Source: Calliopum simillimum (taxonomy: Eukaryota > Arthropoda > Insecta > Diptera > Lauxaniidae). From it: a DNA stretch of 64,000 bases. Each line of letters opens with the position of its first letter. Positions within the stretch are counted from its first letter, which is position 1. The stretch is from the NCBI GenBank assembly GCA_951812925.1, contig OX638370.1, forward strand, positions 122,030,897 through 122,094,896, written 5' to 3'. The notes under the pieces were generated by a model that did not search any database, was not told the origin of the DNA, and worked only from the letters and a program-made list of their open reading frames with translations. A program made the translations under genes and the position numbers. Positions 33,995 to 45,293 of this stretch are shown one piece after another.

Positions 33995-35776
33995 CCCTCT
34001 AAGACCCTTACAAGTGGGTCATTTTGACCTACATGTGGGGGTTTAACACATTGAATGCCAGACCAAATTTTGTACACGGAGAGAAAAAAATGTTCTAAAA
34101 TCTAGCTCAAATCGTTCTTAAATTAAATATTCAGAATTAAGCCCAATATAGCATAAAATCATCCCAAAATACGCCCAACTTGTTCGCAATTCAAGCTCAA
34201 ATTTGGGCATAATATAAATTTTGATAATTAAGACCAATTGTACTCAATACATGCCATTTTGTACTTGTTTATCAAAAAATAAATTTTCATTTGTGTTTAT
34301 TCTGTGTGTTTATGATTCTCAATATGACTATGTCATCTACTGCTTAAATAATTCCTGCTCGACAGTCGAATTGGGTATTTATAATAGACTAAATACTCCT
34401 GACATCCCATAATGGGATCTTACGATGTACTGAGGTGTCTTTGGACATTTTGGTACACTGATTTTGGAAAATGAAATGATATTTCTTGCATTTGGCAAAA
34501 ATGGTCATATTCATATTTTGATATATAAGAAATTATTAAGAACAAATGGGAATATTTTTTTTTTTATAAACAAGTATAAAAGGGCTGAAATTAAGCACAA
34601 ATGCGTTTAATGAATTTTTGACGAACAATCCCAAATTGAATGGAATTGAGCTCAAATGGGCATATTCTTTTTTTTTGATAAACAAGCACATTATTACTTG
34701 ATATCAAGAAAATTATGGACAAGCTGAAAATCACACCCAAAATTGATTGGTTTGGGATTCTTTTTAGCTTAAAATTCTCTCCGTGTACTGTTTCCCAGGG
34801 TGCCAAAAATTTTTTTTTGCTATTTTCATGTTTTATATGAAATAACGGTCATTGTTAGGTGTTGAGTTGCGTTTCTACAACTTTTGGAAGTGCTAGAAAA
34901 GATTTAGTCCTGGCTATTGAATATCATAGCCACGGCACCCTATGTAAAGATAGACGTCTATCTGTTTGGCAAGTGCCGTGGCTATTATTTTCAATAGCCA
35001 GGAAGAAGAAAGAAGTGTTATAAAGTTAACAGTACTGTATATAAATATATATGGGACGTTTCACGTCAACCGACCACCTCCGTCGCGAGAATTTGTGCAG
35101 ACGAAAAATAAAGTTTTGGATCCCAAAATTTTCGTTTTTTTCAAAGCTTTTGAAAGCCCAGTAGCGCTTTCAAAAATTTCAATATAAAAACGTTGTAAAA
35201 CGTGCCGAAAGGGGTCGTAAAATAATTTTTTTTTTTAATATTTTGGCGTAAATTGCATCACCCGGGGGTTTTGGGGGTCGCTGATCACGAATCTGAAGCC
35301 AAAATTTGAGAATTCTTAAATCCAAGATGGCGAATGCACACATTGTGGGAAAATCCTAATTTTGAGCAAGTCGAAAAAATAAAGCTAGAGTTGTTCAAAT
35401 TCGTCAAAATTGACACATATAGCTTGGAAATACTTATTAAGGTATCATGCTTGCATAGTTTGAGAAGCCTACCGTTATTTTTTCGACTTTAAGCTATTAG
35501 AATTTTCCCACACTGAAATAGTTTTTATTATTTCTCAAAATAAATGGGTATAAAATCTAAACAAACCAAAAACTCCTCAAACCAAGTTCACTTAGCACTA
35601 AGAGTGGTAATAAGCTTTTCGTTTTGTATTGAATTTTGTTTCTAGAGGCTATGCATTTTTCATGACGAGGCAAAATAACAAAAAACTACTGGCTATGGAA
35701 ATCCATAGCCACAAGCCTGATGAAACTGTACTGGCTATTGAAATCAATAGCCATGGCAGCCAATGTGTTAAGAGGG
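33995..35776. mobile_element. piggyBac-type element inserted at the palindrome centre
   Basis: CCCTCT (33995) and AGAGGG (to 35776) are flanked by TTAA on both sides (33991-33994 and 35777-35780). Further inverted signals TTAACACATTG (34043) and CAATGTGTTAA (35761-35771) lie inside, so two TTAA insertions may be nested. TTAA plus CCC-type ends fits piggyBac. The interior has no transposase but holds four copies of a 20-bp dyad. Confidence 0.72.
34912..35752. repeat. Four 20-bp dyads, GGCTATTGAAATCAATAGCC type
   Basis: Copies at 34912-34931, 34980-34999, 35691-35710 and 35733-35752. Each is a dyad with few mismatches (the last is perfect), and CCACGGCA-like sequence adjoins most of them. The first two are arranged as an outer inverted repeat around 34950. 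Function unknown; possible protein-binding sites or hairpins. Confidence 0.75.
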
Positions 35777-36595
35777 TTAAAATTGTCTACAAAAATATTC
35801 CTCGTAATATCCTGCATAAGTTTACTGAATACATGAAACACCTCAGATGTAAGGATTATATAGTTAAATTCATCGATTTAACACAAGAATGCGCTATTTT
35901 TGTATTTTTCATGTACAGTGGATTAAAAAACTTTGGTAACTTTTCAATGAATTGTATTCAACTTTTGCATTTTTCCATCGATTTTTTTAAGTGGTATCTT
36001 ATTTTCTTCACAAATATATAGTCTATGATACAAAAAAACAAAAAGTTACAAAAAAGTTATTTCTTCTTGTATAAATCTGCAGTTGATTTTGATTTTTTGT
36101 TAATTTTTTCGAAAAAAAAAAATGTTTTTTTTAGAAATCAATTTATTTTGCCGAAACTAACAAACCAACCAAAAAGTGATGTGAATATCATTTGTACGCA
36201 ATTTAATTACCTTTATATAATACGTTTGAATACAAACATTGGTTCTTGAGATATTTGTATTTAAAGTGAACTATCTTTTTTTTTTTGGTCCGAAAATGAC
36301 CGATATCTCGAAAACGACACGAAATAAAAAAAAAACTAATGCAATTTTCGGAATCAGCAGCCCATTTTACATATAAAATGAATAATGGCATTCCCTGGGG
36401 AAAAATTTTTTACTCATTTATTGCATAATGTAACGTTCGGGACCAATTTTCCCAAAAAGTACATGCAATTACCTTTCGATTGCCACCACCCTAATTTTTT
36501 TAGCTATTCTGTAGCGTCGGGATATTGATTTTGTCCATTTTCATCGAAAAAAGTCACACTGTGCGCCGTTTGTATCTAGTACACTGTTTGCAGGG

Positions 36596-37739
36596 CAGTA
36601 AGCAATCAAATATCAAATTCTGTTTAATTAAATTAATTTAAGAAATATGGTTTGCAACTACATATCGATATTCATGTAAAGTTTACAAAATCTCTCAATA
36701 CATTATTTCTAACTTTCTGGACTGTTGTCTATTTTATTCTCGATAAACTTCGATAAGATACTTACTTAGTACAAGAAAATTTGCATTAGAATCAGGTTAA
36801 TTTACTAAAGTAGACAAACAATTAGTGAATGTCACAATTAAAATCTAAGTAATTTATACATGTTGCCGTGAATAACAACACGCCTCAATTAACCTCATTA
36901 GTGGAATAAGTTCTTAAGCCTTTGCTTAATGCAGCATCAATTTACGCTAAGAGGTTGTTGTTGTAGGTCTACAACACATGAATGATGACAATAAATCGCT
37001 TAAAACCAAATCCAAAAAAAAATGTTACCATTGATAAAGTTGCCAATGTAGCAAATTCAATTTCCGTCCAAATGCGCTATGCATTTTTATCAGTTTGTAA
37101 AAAAAAAATTCTTCTGAACATCCAAGGAGTATGAAAACAGGTTCGAATTTGCAAAGTGGTTCCTAATAATATGTTTTGCATTCTCTTGCATCATTGCATC
37201 AGCGTGAGAAATAATGAGTTTGAGGAGCCAGCCCTTAGCTGTCGTCGTGTTGTAAAGCTTAACAACGTACACAACCTTACTATAAGTTGAATGTCGTTAT
37301 AGTTTTATCAGGTAGGTACAGGTTTTTGATATTTACTAGTCAGTTATTTTTACTTTTCTTACTCGTATTTCTGGAAAACCAGACAACAGGTGTAATTAAA
37401 AGTGTTATGGTGTGGCCTCCGCAAGGATGTACGAAAGTTAAACGCTGCGGCTTCGTATGTTTTTTGTTTAATTAAAAAAACCGCATATTTAAATGTTTTA
37501 ATGAGCAGATTAACTCCTATTTGAAAGTAATGCTGACTTTATAATGCCAAGAAAGAAATTTGTTATTTAGATAATTTTTCACGCTATAGAGTTATGAGAT
37601 AGAGAATGTCGATGTAGGGGCACTTCCGGTTCTGACACATGCATTTTCATCAGGCAGTCAAATAACTGTAAAATTTTAAATGATGTTTTCAACATACATA
37701 CTCAAAGCTAGTTTGGGAATGTGTTTTTGAATTTCTCTA
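36596..37739. other. Spacer, no gene seen
   Basis: AT-rich; no domain-bearing frame or paired termini were recognised. Confidence 0.4.
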
Positions 37740-38030
37740 AGCCTTATCCACAAGTAGTGATGTGAATCTATTCTGTGCAACAGAACACGGGCACTATGAT
37801 GGCAATGCAAAGGCAGATTGCTTGGCCAAGAGAGACGCATAATATACTTTCGTAGGCCCAGAACCATTCTGGGGTGTCAACTACTGAGCAGCCTAAGAAA
37901 AGTTCCTGCCTTCGGTACGCAAAAAGACTAATCTAAGATGGATGCTATGTCACCCATAAATATGGTGCTGGTAAACAACGAATCTTGTAGACTCTGTCAG
38001 AAGACTCCTAAAACCACTTTTAAAAAAAGA
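37740..38030 (+). pseudogene. RNase H and zinc-tail fragment of a non-LTR element
   Basis: One frame reads GHYDGNAKADCLAKRDA, a stop, then YTFVGPEPFWGVNY. This matches the end of the RNase H domain in retrotransposons (GH-G-EG-N-ADxLA followed by F-GPEP-LGI). About 150 bp on, ESCRLCQK corresponds to the terminal Cys-rich motif. Stops and shifts break it. It belongs to the same group as the fragments at 5678 and 40418. Confidence 0.68.
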
Positions 38031-39151
38031 ATTTTTAAAATGATTTTTAATTATTGTTAAAAAGGCTCCTTATAGTAATAAAATGGATAGTAACGATATT
38101 TAAAGTCAAAAGAAAACAATAAGTTCCTAAAGGGCTAACTTTATAAAGTTACAACTAACTGATTACTGGCCTTATTGATTAGGTATATGTCTATATGTTT
38201 AACGAAACTAAAAAAAAACCAAACATTACCCAACTAGACCACTATAGTTTGAGCAGGCTTGAAAGTGTATTTATCCATTTTATTGTTTAATATTTATAGT
38301 ATGTAAGTATGTACAAGTACGTAAGTACATGTATGTACGTATCATAATGAAAAATGTTATGTTAACTCTTTTTGTAGATACGGATACATTGCTTTTGTTA
38401 ACATAATTAAGCATTGTGGGTAAGTATTAACGAGAAATGTCACGTTTCTCAACTCAACTCTACTCAACTGACTGTCATTGTGACTGCACTGCAGTTGTCA
38501 AATTGTCATTGTGATTCTGTTGCTTTAAAGCAACACGCTTCAATTGTCGGCATGCGTATTCTCCGGAGAATCATGTCAAATATTTCAACCATACGAGATA
38601 AAATTTTAAGCAATCGAAAACATAATATTGAAGCTTGTCTTCTGGCAGTCCAAATTGGGAAAATGGTTTCACAAGAGTAGATAATATTTAAAAAATACAT
38701 TTCAAATTTTTAACTCATTAAAAAGTCGTTATTGATTGTTTAAAAACTTAAAATTGGTATTTTATGATGTGACAGGCAACGAGACATAGCTAAGTAGTAT
38801 AGTTTTCGAGACATAACGTAACCAATACTACGTTCCCAACAAATATTAAGCTATTGTGGGATCTATAAACCTCGATATTAAATCCTACCCATTTCTACCG
38901 GCCGCAAGAGATTTATTTTTGACAGATAAGGTCGTAGGCGCGAAAATAAAAGTTGTTTTTCTTTTTCTTCTTAATATTTATCTTCCATTTGCTTTGTTGT
39001 TTATGACATTTAATGCCAATTGTTACAGTTAAGGGATGCCACTTGGTCAAAAATAGCCAAATCAGTAGCCCTACTGCGATTTATACGCAGATTTAAAATA
39101 AATCTAGGCAGAAGTTTTTTTCTTGGATATTTTATTTTATTTATTGAATGT
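38031..39151. other. Spacer, no gene seen
   Basis: Contains a GTAYGTA-rich stretch at 38295-38342 and a short frame at 38414-38680 without recognisable domain. Confidence 0.4.
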
Positions 39152-39309
39152 TTAGGGCAAAATGGTAAAAAAGAAAATCTACTCTAAACAACAACAAAAT
39201 ACATTTAAGAAATTTAGCTACAATGATTCTACACAGTCGTTCACTAAATTGGCTTACACTATGCTATTTAGCTCATCTGCCCTGAAAGCTGCCCTACTTC
39301 GTGAATACC
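39152..39309. mobile_element. Internally deleted relative of the 24719-25718 element
   Basis: The right end is CTGCCCTACTTCGTGAATACC, identical to the 1-kb element. The left part (CTCTAAACAACAACAAA...AAGAAATTTAGCTACAA) matches positions about 24770-24815. The sequence then jumps to the equivalent of 25630. The left terminus is decayed or missing. Confidence 0.7.
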
Positions 39310-40417
39310 ACTAATATGTATATAAGTGAGCAAATATTAAAACTCGGTAGAAATAGACTTATTTTTGTATGGTAACTCACGTCATTTATGCCGAGGTTTG
39401 GAGCTAAATCTCGAAACAGCCGTAGATTACGCCATAAATCTCCCGTAGAAACATATTATAATTGTTTAATCTTTAAAAAGTGGGAGTGCCACTTTTAAAC
39501 CAGTACCTATATGATTTTCTCGTTTGTCAGCTACCTCATAAATTTCATCAATTTGTATAGCTTATATATATATCGGGACGCGGCCTTGAATTTTACTCCG
39601 TGCTCAAAAAGAAAAAAGGATTAATTATAACAAATTAATATTGATAAAATTCAGTCTAACTTTCAATATGAAAACCTTTAAAAACGGTATCGCTTTCCAT
39701 AATGGCTAGCGTAGAAATAAAATACATACAATCTGGGAATAAGAAAATTTTTATACTTCATATGTACATCAAATATTTCAAGTACATAAATGCAAATTCT
39801 TTACATGAAAACATGTAAATTTTAGTAACCACACGCAGACCAATCCAACATTTTGCAATGCAACCGCAAACCTGCAAAGCATCACACAGCTGAGACCGCC
39901 CCGAGCGCATTGTAAGTGGCTGTTTTAATTTGTATTTTTCTACGGTGTTTATTGCGTTCCATCCATTCAGTCAATGCAAACTGTCCATCTATTTGTCAAT
40001 TACTCTCTTGTAGGTCCCGCCATGTCACCAAAGTCAAGCCTGCAGCCGTCAACAGGCTTTAATTCTGGCTCTGAGACAAATTGCTCAAGTCACAAGCGCT
40101 TGTGTCAACGTGGGCTAGACAGCATGAAATTCCTGCTACTGTCAGGAGTCATTAAATTCGACAAACTGTTAAATAAACAAGCAAAACGTGTTGCTCTCGC
40201 ATACGCGATCTTAAATATCGTCTGGAGACCATAGAATCCAACAACGAAGCATAACAATGTTAAATTGTTATTCCAAAAAACTATAGCAAAATGAAAAGGA
40301 CAAATTAAACTAAAATTAAAGCAATTAACAATAATACTGTTAGTTGTAATATTAGCAAGAGATGGTATATTTTGAGAGCAATGGCCAAAACCAAAAGTAA
40401 ATGGACAAGTAAATGGA
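39310..40417. other. Spacer, no gene seen
   Basis: Mostly unique-looking AT-rich sequence. An open frame at 39974-40234 lacks any motif and its codon content gives no support. Confidence 0.4.
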
Positions 40418-40837
40418 CAGGTGCTTGAGCTCAGTGATAGTGCACAATTTTAAGGAATAATATTAGACATGAAACTAAATTGGAAACTGAATGCCAAAGA
40501 AAGACTAAAGAAGGCGTAGGCGGCCTTCTACTCATATCAAAAAATAATTGGGTTAGAATGGGGCCTTAAGCCGCGGCGAGTTTATTGGATATATACGGGA
40601 ATTATTAGACCCATGTTGTCCTATGGTAGTGTAGTATGGTGGACATACCTTGAAATACAAAATAATGTGAAAGAATTGGAAAAAAATACAAAGAGTTGCC
40701 CTTTTAAGGATAACTGGAGCTATGAAAACTACTCCAACAATAGCTGTGGAAGTTATATTGAATGTCCTGCCAGAGAAAATATTTCAATATTTTTTGTTTT
40801 TTGCAAGAAAAAAAAAATAGAAACAATACTCAAATAG
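40418..40837 (+). pseudogene. Non-LTR reverse transcriptase thumb fragment
   Basis: The frame gives GIILDMKLNWKLNAKERLKKA, GLEWGLKPRRVYWIYTGIIR and PMLSYGSVVWW. After a one-base shift near 40683 it gives KIQRVALLRITGAMKTTPT then VEVILNVLPEKIF. This is the conserved region between RT and RNase H of LOA/Jockey-like elements. In-frame stops and the shift make it dead; 5' and 3' ends are missing. Confidence 0.8.
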
Positions 40838-40905
40838 GAACAATACTCAATGGGAACATATGGTCACATTAGACAATTTGAACTATTCACATTACTTCGA
40901 AAAAA

Positions 40906-41145
40906 TTGAGACACAAACTACTAAGATTACATTCTTTAAAGTTGTGTCACTCTCGTACTCATTGTGGGATTTGTTGCGGAACAAATGAGTCTCAAAAGCT
41001 AACAGAAAATCTCACTATTTATTGTGCCGCTATTAAATCAATTGCATCGTCAGAACAATCAGTAGATAAGAATCCATTTCGTATGAGCTGTAACGGCGGC
41101 AATCTTTTCAACGGGCATACATACTTACAAGTTCTATCTCCCTAA
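40906..41145 (+). pseudogene. Possible papain-family cysteine protease fragment
   Basis: The frame contains THCGICCGTNESQKLTEN, then SSEQSVDKNPF and SCNGGNLFNGHTYLQ. These line up with the C1A peptidase order: the active-site block (normally QxxCGSCWA, here CGICC), the SEQ-x-xVDC block and GCNGG. The Trp after the catalytic Cys position is missing and the frame stops after YLQVLSP, with no His or Asn motif found downstream. It sits among non-LTR relics, so it may be a retroposed or captured fragment, or a chance resemblance. Confidence 0.35.
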
Positions 41146-42477
41146 CATTGCATCGAGATTTTGTCACGTATGGACGCGTATCGTACAACCATTTACGTAA
41201 CATGCGATCGTATATCTTCCCTTTGACCACGCGCACTATGGCTGGCAAGCAACCACCATTCATACTCGTGCGATTTCATGTCCAACTGTCGAAAATGATT
41301 TGCAGATCAAGATCGGCAGTGGCTGACAAAATTTATGCGTTAACAAAGCGCAAATACTGTAAGGCGACGACTAAATGCACATGCGTCGTTATGACCAAGG
41401 AACAAAAGTCGCCTTCAAGCGCGGCCAGTTAACGGGCAAGAGTCATTAAAGTAAAAAAAGAGTATCAATAAAAGCGGTACTGGGTCAAAAAGCCAATATC
41501 GTGGTCAGGCAAAGCAAATTAAATGGCACCTTTGATAGACTTCACAAAAACAAAAAAAAAAAAGTAATAAAAATTATGTTGGTAGGTACATTGGAAAAAT
41601 GATACGTATCTTAAACATTTTATACCGCTTTCCAAAGACCTGCGTGGCAAAAACCAAAAAAAAAAAACGTGATTGCGTGAGTAGCTGTAATTTAGACGCT
41701 AGTGAGAGATTCAACCAAGTACGATTACAGTTAAGATCATAGGAACAACACAAGCGCCAAGCCAACCCAACCCATACACTCAATGGTGCCACACATGGCC
41801 AATTAGACAATTTGCACTGTTTCCATAATTTCGAGAGAATTGAGATACTACCCAACAAATCCAATTAGTAACAAAATACCAAACAATTAATAATGAAGCA
41901 CGTATTTGCTATAATTAGGCTTAAATCCATATAGCAAAAAAGTTATACATTCCAAGCGATTCGGTTTTTTCTATATGGATTTTTGTTATTTTGCGCAAAA
42001 CACCGCCCATTTTCATTTGTAAAAGGAAATCTTGTAATCAGTTTGTGTTTGATATCGAACAAAAAAAAGTAACTCAAATGAAACGTGATCTTGTTATTGA
42101 TCTGTTCCCGTAAAATTCATGTAATCCATCATCAGTATTGACAGTGTAGCTGGCTGACTTGTAAGACAAAAAACATGTTGATCGTACGCACGTTAGACTG
42201 ACTGGCTGTTTAGTTAATGATTCAGTCGCCGATGTCGGTGTTTTCAGTTTTTTTTTAGAACATCTTGGTTGATTCGTATCTTTATCATACTTACAAAACA
42301 AAACTAAATAAAAAAACAATCAAATATAGGTATATAATCTTTAGATTTTGTGATATGAACTGTTCTGCACAGCTTAATGTACCAAATGTTCTGAAAGAAA
42401 GTATCAAGAGTTAACAACTGCTCGACATCGTCTAATAAAAAAAGAACGTCGGGTACTGAATTCACACAAAAACTGGC
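41146..42477. other. Spacer with one weak internal repeat
   Basis: TAGACAATTTGCACTGTTTC near 41807 resembles 40872 (TAGACAATTTGAACTATTC), so part of this stretch may duplicate a non-LTR relic. No gene could be supported. Confidence 0.4.
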
Positions 42478-42930
42478 CTTTCGTTGCACTCCAAAAGGTG
42501 TGGTACTATCACCACTTCTCTGGATAATCGCCATAAGTCCCTTTTTAAAGAAATTATGGGACATGGGCATTTAAGCTGTTGATCTAATTTTGATGGTAAA
42601 TATTTTAATGTACTAAGTAAGCCCCTTGAGTCCTCGCTAGAATCTTTAAGCAGATGGTGCTCCACAAGAGGCCATAGTATAAGTCCATCCAGTTAAACTT
42701 TTCACCAGAGAATATAAAATATCAGCTTTCAGTTCCATTCATACCAAAAGAATCACCATAACTTTATCAAAAACAGCAAAGTTTCTAAGAGTGATTGGAG
42801 ATCGCAAGCCGCATCGGAAAGAAAACATTAAAGAACCCGTAGCAAAAGCTATTAGTATGGCGACGAAACATTTAATGACTAGCAGTGGCATCGATCACAT
42901 AAATTATAATGTTAACAGTCAAGCTGCCCT
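42478..42930 (+). pseudogene. Non-LTR RT/RNase H relic, interrupted by a piggyBac-type element
   Basis: It begins CTPKGVVLSPLLWIIAI, the degenerate equivalent of GCPQGGVLSPLLW, and after shifts shows TKRITITLSKTAKFLRVIGD. It ends NSQAAL, the RNase H motif SDSQAAL-KAL. Across the inserted element (from 46632) the same frame resumes KSFKRQC, giving NSQAALKSF over a single TTAA. The downstream relic then decays by about 46960. Confidence 0.7.
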
Positions 42931-43909
42931 TAACCCTCTAACCGGTAAGGCTGCCCTGAGGCAGCTATGAGTTTTTTTTGATTAGTTTAAAAGTTAAATA
43001 TTTTTAAGCTTATATGTTTTAACCATCTTTTAAAAATTTTTCTCGTCTACATTTTAATGCCAGTTTGGACGTTGTAAGTTTATTCGTTGGGCTGTTATGT
43101 CTTATTGAATGTCAGAAGTCGGTAAAAAAATCGTAGAAATTATTTGTGATATTTGCACTTTTTTAAAAAATAAAAAAAATTATTTCTAATCGTTGTTTCG
43201 CCTTCAAAATTTTTGCAATTTGTTGGTTTTAATTATGTTTTTATATTAGATAATAAAAGGAGTGGAAAACATAATCAAATTCAAATTTTTTGTGATATCA
43301 TTGAAGGCTGCCTGTAGGCAGCTATGTCGGTTAAATTCAACTTTTTTTGTTCTATATTTTCAAATGTACCATACGTTTTCACACAATAAGGTGTTATTTA
43401 CGGTTGTGTTACCTTTGTATATCGACGGCTTATATTCAATACCCTCTATCTACAATTTTCACGAAAATTAGTTTTTGATGGTAAAACCTTCATTGAGACA
43501 AATGGCATCTATGATATTAATTCCAAACGAAAAATTTGCTTCCAGAGCTACTTTTTTCCATTTAAAGAAATTCACTATCTACAGCAATCGATTTTGTGAA
43601 ATGCAATATCCTCTATCTACATATGAAAAATGAAAGATTTTTCATTTTATTATATTTAGTGGGTGGCCGTTATATACAAGGTCATGACAAACGGTCGTCA
43701 ATCGGCTCCAAATGGCGAAAATAAATTTTCTTGATGTTTTCAGTTTTGTATGTTGAACCTTGATAGCCCTGCTGAGTCGTGATTGGCCCTTCTGTAAACA
43801 AACAGATAAGGCTAGACGCATGAAATTTGATACAGATGAAAACAATATTACCAGGCTATCTGGGATCAAAAATGGGCGTGATCGGTTAAACTTGATTTGA
43901 AATTTAATA

Positions 43910-44144
43910 CAATTGAGGAGTGTCCGCACCAAAGGGCCTAGGTACCATTTCGAGGCAAAAGTTGTGTCACAATATGAATCGGGTGACATTTTGTTAGAAA
44001 TGATAATAATTGTTTTCTGTTTTCACGAAAAATTGACTCGATGGCGTGGAATTGATGGCATTATGTTAAAAAAATTATACCGATCAAATAACTGATTATT
44101 ATAGCACATAACTTAGGCCCTTTGGTACGGCCACTCCTCAATTG
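43910..44144. mobile_element. 235-bp MITE, TA-flanked
   Basis: Ends CAATTGAGGAGTGTCCG and CGGCCACTCCTCAATTG; the inverted repeat runs about 35 bp, through ACCAAAGGGCCTA. TA stands outside both ends (43908-43909 and 44145-44146), fitting a Tc1/mariner-type MITE. Confidence 0.8.
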
Positions 44145-44169
44145 TATATACGAGTCATAAGAAACTGGG

Positions 44170-44950
44170 TATTAGAGCGGTATCCAGACGGACTTGTGAA
44201 TGCAAAACATGAGAACTGAAATCTGAGCTCAGATTTTTATATAAAGTACATCAAGTTACTAGAAAGTAGACGTACCCTACTCCCCGCCCCTACTACCATA
44301 GTCTTGCGCCCTAGTTTCTTATAGCAGTTTATGGTGGACTGGGATTAGTGGTGAGCAAACCAAGACCAAGATCATAGCAGTCTTGGTCTTGTTCTTGCAT
44401 ATTGTGTCTTGGTCATTAAGTCTTGGTCTCAAAGATGCCAAATTTCGAATTGAGATATGATTTTATGCTTGAAACGGGCGTGACACACCTATTAACTATA
44501 AATTCGAAAGACTAAAAAGCAGTCTTGGTCTTGATGATAATCCTGAGCAAGACCAAGACCACAGAAGTCTTGGTCTAGCAATGATATCAGCGTCTAATAC
44601 CGAGAACAAGACCAAGAATCAAGACCAAGACTAATTTTGCTCATCACTAACTGGGATTTCCTTATTACGCATCTAAACTAGGATTTTTTCTATCATGTAA
44701 AAATTCTGAGTTATCTTTTCTTAGAAGTCCAAAAATCACTGTTTTGAGGCCTACTTAGAGCTATATAGCAAGCTATAAGCAAGGATAACTCAGGATCGTT
44801 ACATGATAGAAAAAAAACCGAGTTTAGATTCATAATAAGCAGATCAAAGTTCAAAATAAATGGCTATAAAAAATAAGGACCTATAATAGTCTGAGCTCAG
44901 GTTTCGGTTATCATATTTTGCATTCTCAAGTCCGGCAGGCGCCTAACCTA
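44170..44950. mobile_element. MITE with GACGGACTTG-type ends, itself interrupted
   Basis: The left end has CAGACGGACTTGTGAATGC and AAAACATGAG. The right end has GCATTCTCAAGTCCGGCAGG in inverse orientation, preceded by CTGAGCTCAGG, which mirrors CTGAGCTCAG at 44224. A related right end occurs at about 48150-48185. A hAT-type MITE splits it at 44346-44649. The interior holds a palindrome centred near 44745. Confidence 0.7.
44346..44649. mobile_element. 304-bp hAT-type MITE with exact 8-bp duplication
   Basis: Inverted ends TAGTGGTGAGCAAA and TTTGCTCATCACTA, with ACTGGGAT repeated exactly outside (44338-44345 and 44650-44657). The interior is built from many copies of AAGACCAAGA/TCTTGGTCTT in both orientations. 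It is the innermost doll of the stack. Confidence 0.9.
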
Positions 44951-45293
44951 TTTTGAGTTTTCTTTTGCTAAAAAACCATCTATTAATAAATAATTCATAA
45001 AAAAATTGGTTTTTATTATTGTGCAATAGGCTCTATCTGTTTGTTTGAACACGCATTTTATATTATATTTGAATTGCAATATCCTCTATCTGCTATAATA
45101 AGGCGAATAACCAAGGTTTTTTTAAATTTTTTTATTTGAGGGATCTAGTGGCTCTTTTTAATTAATATCGTAGTACTTCGTTTGATTAACACTATAAAAA
45201 ATAGCGAATAAAACAGTTTTTTTGCTCTCCTGAAAAATTGTGTTTTTGTAGATAGAGTGTATTGAATATAAGCCGTCGATATGTTCTCCTGTA

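Larger units (their letters stand above)
33154..36563. mobile_element. Transib-type giant palindrome with CGCCG target duplication
   Basis: Ends CACAGTGTGAC (33154) and GTCACACTGTG (to 36563), with CGCCG duplicated outside both (33149-33153 and 36564-36568). The CACAGTG terminus and a 5-bp GC-rich CGNCG duplication are both Transib hallmarks. Arms of about 837 and 783 bp pair along their whole length; in the innermost 90 bp I count 6 mismatches. Without the central insertion the element would be a 1.6-kb hairpin with no loop. No transposase. Open frames in the arms are mirror artefacts. Confidence 0.85.
32054..36595. mobile_element. Possible outer element enclosing the Transib palindrome
   Basis: CCCTGCAAAAAATGAGTACC at 32054 is imperfectly inverted at about 36576-36595 (TAGTACACTGTTTGCAGGG). 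The left part (32900-33130) is rich in repeated GTACGTATMT-type and CCAGTA/CCGGTA motifs. The right end outside the palindrome is only about 30 bp. No target duplication could be confirmed, so this boundary pair is tentative. Confidence 0.35.
43419..45282. mobile_element. Inverted-repeat element nested in the piggyBac-type element
   Basis: ATATCGACGGCTTATATTCA at 43419 is inverted at 45263-45282, the match continuing through ATA-CTCTATCTACAA. The phrase GCAATATCCTCTATCTRC recurs inside near 43602 and 45068. Two further MITEs interrupt it. No coding; target duplication not clear. Confidence 0.75.

Noticed and set aside
35629..36249. Two + strand open frames (130 and 74 codons)
   Set aside because: They lie in the Transib palindrome arm and piggyBac-type junction; the mirror sequence in the left arm has no matching coding constraint and no domain is seen.
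38270..38345. GTACGTA-rich run as a tandem array or regulatory element
   Set aside because: Irregular spacing and short; ordinary simple sequence.
44346..44649. AAGACCAAGA repeats as a microsatellite
   Set aside because: Flanked by inverted ends and an exact 8-bp duplication, so they are the body of a hAT-type MITE.
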